NCBI RefSeq assembly: GCF_015767635.1
Contig: NZ_CP065230.1
Location: 310,001-374,000, forward strand
Length of the DNA stretch: 64,000 nt
From: Halomonas sp. A40-4
GTDB lineage: Bacteria > Pseudomonadota > Gammaproteobacteria > Pseudomonadales > Halomonadaceae
Direction of reading: 5' to 3'
Every line of letters starts with the position of its first letter. Within the stretch, counting starts at the first letter, position 1. Of this stretch, positions 62,842 through 64,000 are shown one piece after another. The notes below the pieces were generated by a model, which ran no database searches, had not been told where the DNA came from, and worked only from the letters and a program-made list of their open reading frames with translations. The position numbers were made by a program, and so were the translations under genes.

Positions 62842-63135
62842 AACGATGCATCATCCTCGCGGTAAGCGCTCACAATGAATTACCTGATCAGATAGCTGTC
62901 GATACGCAGTGATAAGCGTTTTCTTCACGTTAAAAAAGAGAAAAGACCTTTTTTTCCTTTTAATGTGAGCAAAGCATCCGCTTATCACTGCGCATAGCAG
63001 TCGCTCTTTAACAATGTATATCATGCTGACATGAACGTTTTTTTAAGACGTTCATACGTAATTGTTTTGTGATACGTCTCAAGCGTATCCGGCAATCGTT
63101 ATCATTGCGAGACACCAGACCCCTTCGGGTTATAG
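62842..63135 (+). other. 16S-23S spacer without tRNA genes (operon 2)
   Basis: 294 bases against 654 in operon 1. After the shared 16S arm, 62891-62997 is unique and holds a long stem: CGCAGTGATAAGCG / CGCTTATCACTGCG (62905-62918, 62979-62992) with an inner arm TCACGTTAAAA / TTTTAATGTGA (62925-62935, 62958-62968). It is followed by boxA (GCTCTTTAACAA) and the 23S processing arm shared with operon 1. No tRNA can be drawn here. Confidence 0.8.
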
Positions 63136-64000
63136 GGTCAAGCAATGAAGCGCACACGGTGGATGCCTAGGCAGCCAGAGGCGATGAAAGACGTGGAAGC
63201 CTGCGATAAGGCTCGGCGAGGTGGCAAACAACCTGTGACCCGGGCATTTCTGAATGGGGAAACCCACTCATCATCAGATGAGTATCCCCCACTGAATATA
63301 TAGGTGGGGGAGGCGAACCAGGGGAACTGAAACATCTAAGTACCCTGAGGAAAAGAAATCAACCGAGATTCCCCCAGTAGCGGCGAGCGAACGGGGACCA
63401 GCCCTTAAGCATGAGACTGACTAGCCGAACACGTTGGGAAGCGTGGCCGTAGCGGGTGATAGCCCCGTAGTCGAAAGTCTGATCATGTGAAATCGAGTAG
63501 GTCGGGGCACGAGAAACCTTGACTGAAGACGGGGGGACCATCCTCCAAGGCTAAATACTCCTGGCTGACCGATAGTGAACCAGTACCGTGAGGGAAAGGC
63601 GAAAAGAACCCCGAGAGGGGAGTGAAATAGATCCTGAAACCGTGTGCGTACAAGCAGTAGGAGCAGACTTGTTCTGTGACTGCGTACCTTTTGTATAATG
63701 GGTCAGCGACTTATATTCAGTGGCGAGGTTAACCGTATAGGGGAGCCGTAGGGAAACCGAGTCTTAACTGGGCGACACAGTCGCTGGATATAGACCCGAA
63801 ACCGAGCGATCTATCCATGAGCAGGTTGAAGATTGAGTAACATCAATTGGAGGACCGAACCAGGATCTGTTGAAAAAGATTTGGATGACTTGTGGATCGG
63901 AGTGAAAGGCTAATCAAGCTCGGAGATAGCTGGTTCTCCTCGAAAGCTATTTAGGTAGCGCCTCACGTATCACCGCCGGGGGTAGAGCACTGTTTCGGCT
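63136..64000 (+). rRNA. rrl: 23S ribosomal RNA (operon 2), 5' part
   Basis: First 865 nt, cut by the window end. Same start as copy 1. Two single-base differences in G runs: GAACCCCGAGAGGGG at about 63607 lacks one G present in copy 1, while CCGGGGGTAGAGCAC near 63979 has the G that copy 1 lacks. Confidence 0.96.

Overview
The window comes from a gammaproteobacterium of the Halomonas type (Halomonadaceae). The 16S rRNA genes, the moderately GC-rich coding regions and the gene order all point there; much of the gene order is also shared with Pseudomonas. Nearly everything is chromosomal core. I found no prophage, insertion sequence, CRISPR array or plasmid backbone.

Layout. 1-2.8 kb: end of pnp and an MFS exporter. 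2.8-4.0 kb: a biosynthetic thiolase. 4.2-15.1 kb, minus strand: dksA, gluQ, cbrX, cbrA, cbrB, an unannotated 0.8-kb gap, pcnB, folK, panB, panC, panD. The gap is not empty. It carries a sigma-54 promoter, upstream GTTAC/GTAAC repeats, about seven A-rich AAC/AAA triplet motifs and a terminator, all on the cbrB strand. This is the arrangement of the Pseudomonas small RNA CrcZ, a decoy for the Hfq/Crc catabolite-repression complex. A 58-codon gene overlapping the cbrA start matches CbrX. I regard this CbrX-CbrA-CbrB-CrcZ-like module as the main discovery of the window.

15.3-24.7 kb: an aminotransferase with sfsA, then metW-metX-yggT-proC-yggS facing away from pilT-pilU, then anmK. 24.8-31.9 kb: tyrS and a complete rRNA operon (16S, tRNA-Ile, tRNA-Ala, 23S, 5S), followed by a 5S-like remnant and a second terminator. 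32.0-36.0 kb: a dNTPase, a NERD protein, a YciH-type protein, a HAD phosphatase and a very acidic exported protein. 36.1-44.1 kb: fba, pgk, epd, lrgB, lrgA and tkt on the minus strand with metK divergent. 44.2-47.9 kb: ligB, an AEC permease and metF.

47.9-51.3 kb: a TAXI-type TRAP transporter preceded by a good sigma-54 promoter and an upstream dyad. 51.5-56.7 kb: yheV, prlC, a sodium symporter, a gamma-class carbonic anhydrase homologue and a YdjM-like membrane protein with a perfect CTGT-N8-ACAG SOS box. 56.7-60.7 kb: an operon of a PdhR-like regulator with a DctB/DctD-type two-component system, preceded by a near-perfect PdhR operator. 60.9-64.0 kb: a second rRNA operon in direct orientation, nearly identical in 16S but with a spacer lacking tRNAs; its 23S runs off the window.

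The recurring theme is carbon-source control. Two sigma-54 activator systems (CbrAB and DctBD), a pyruvate-type regulator, a TRAP importer, LrgAB inside the sugar-phosphate cluster and a probable Hfq/Crc decoy RNA all lie within 60 kb. All functional statements rest on reading motifs and gene order by eye; no database search was possible.
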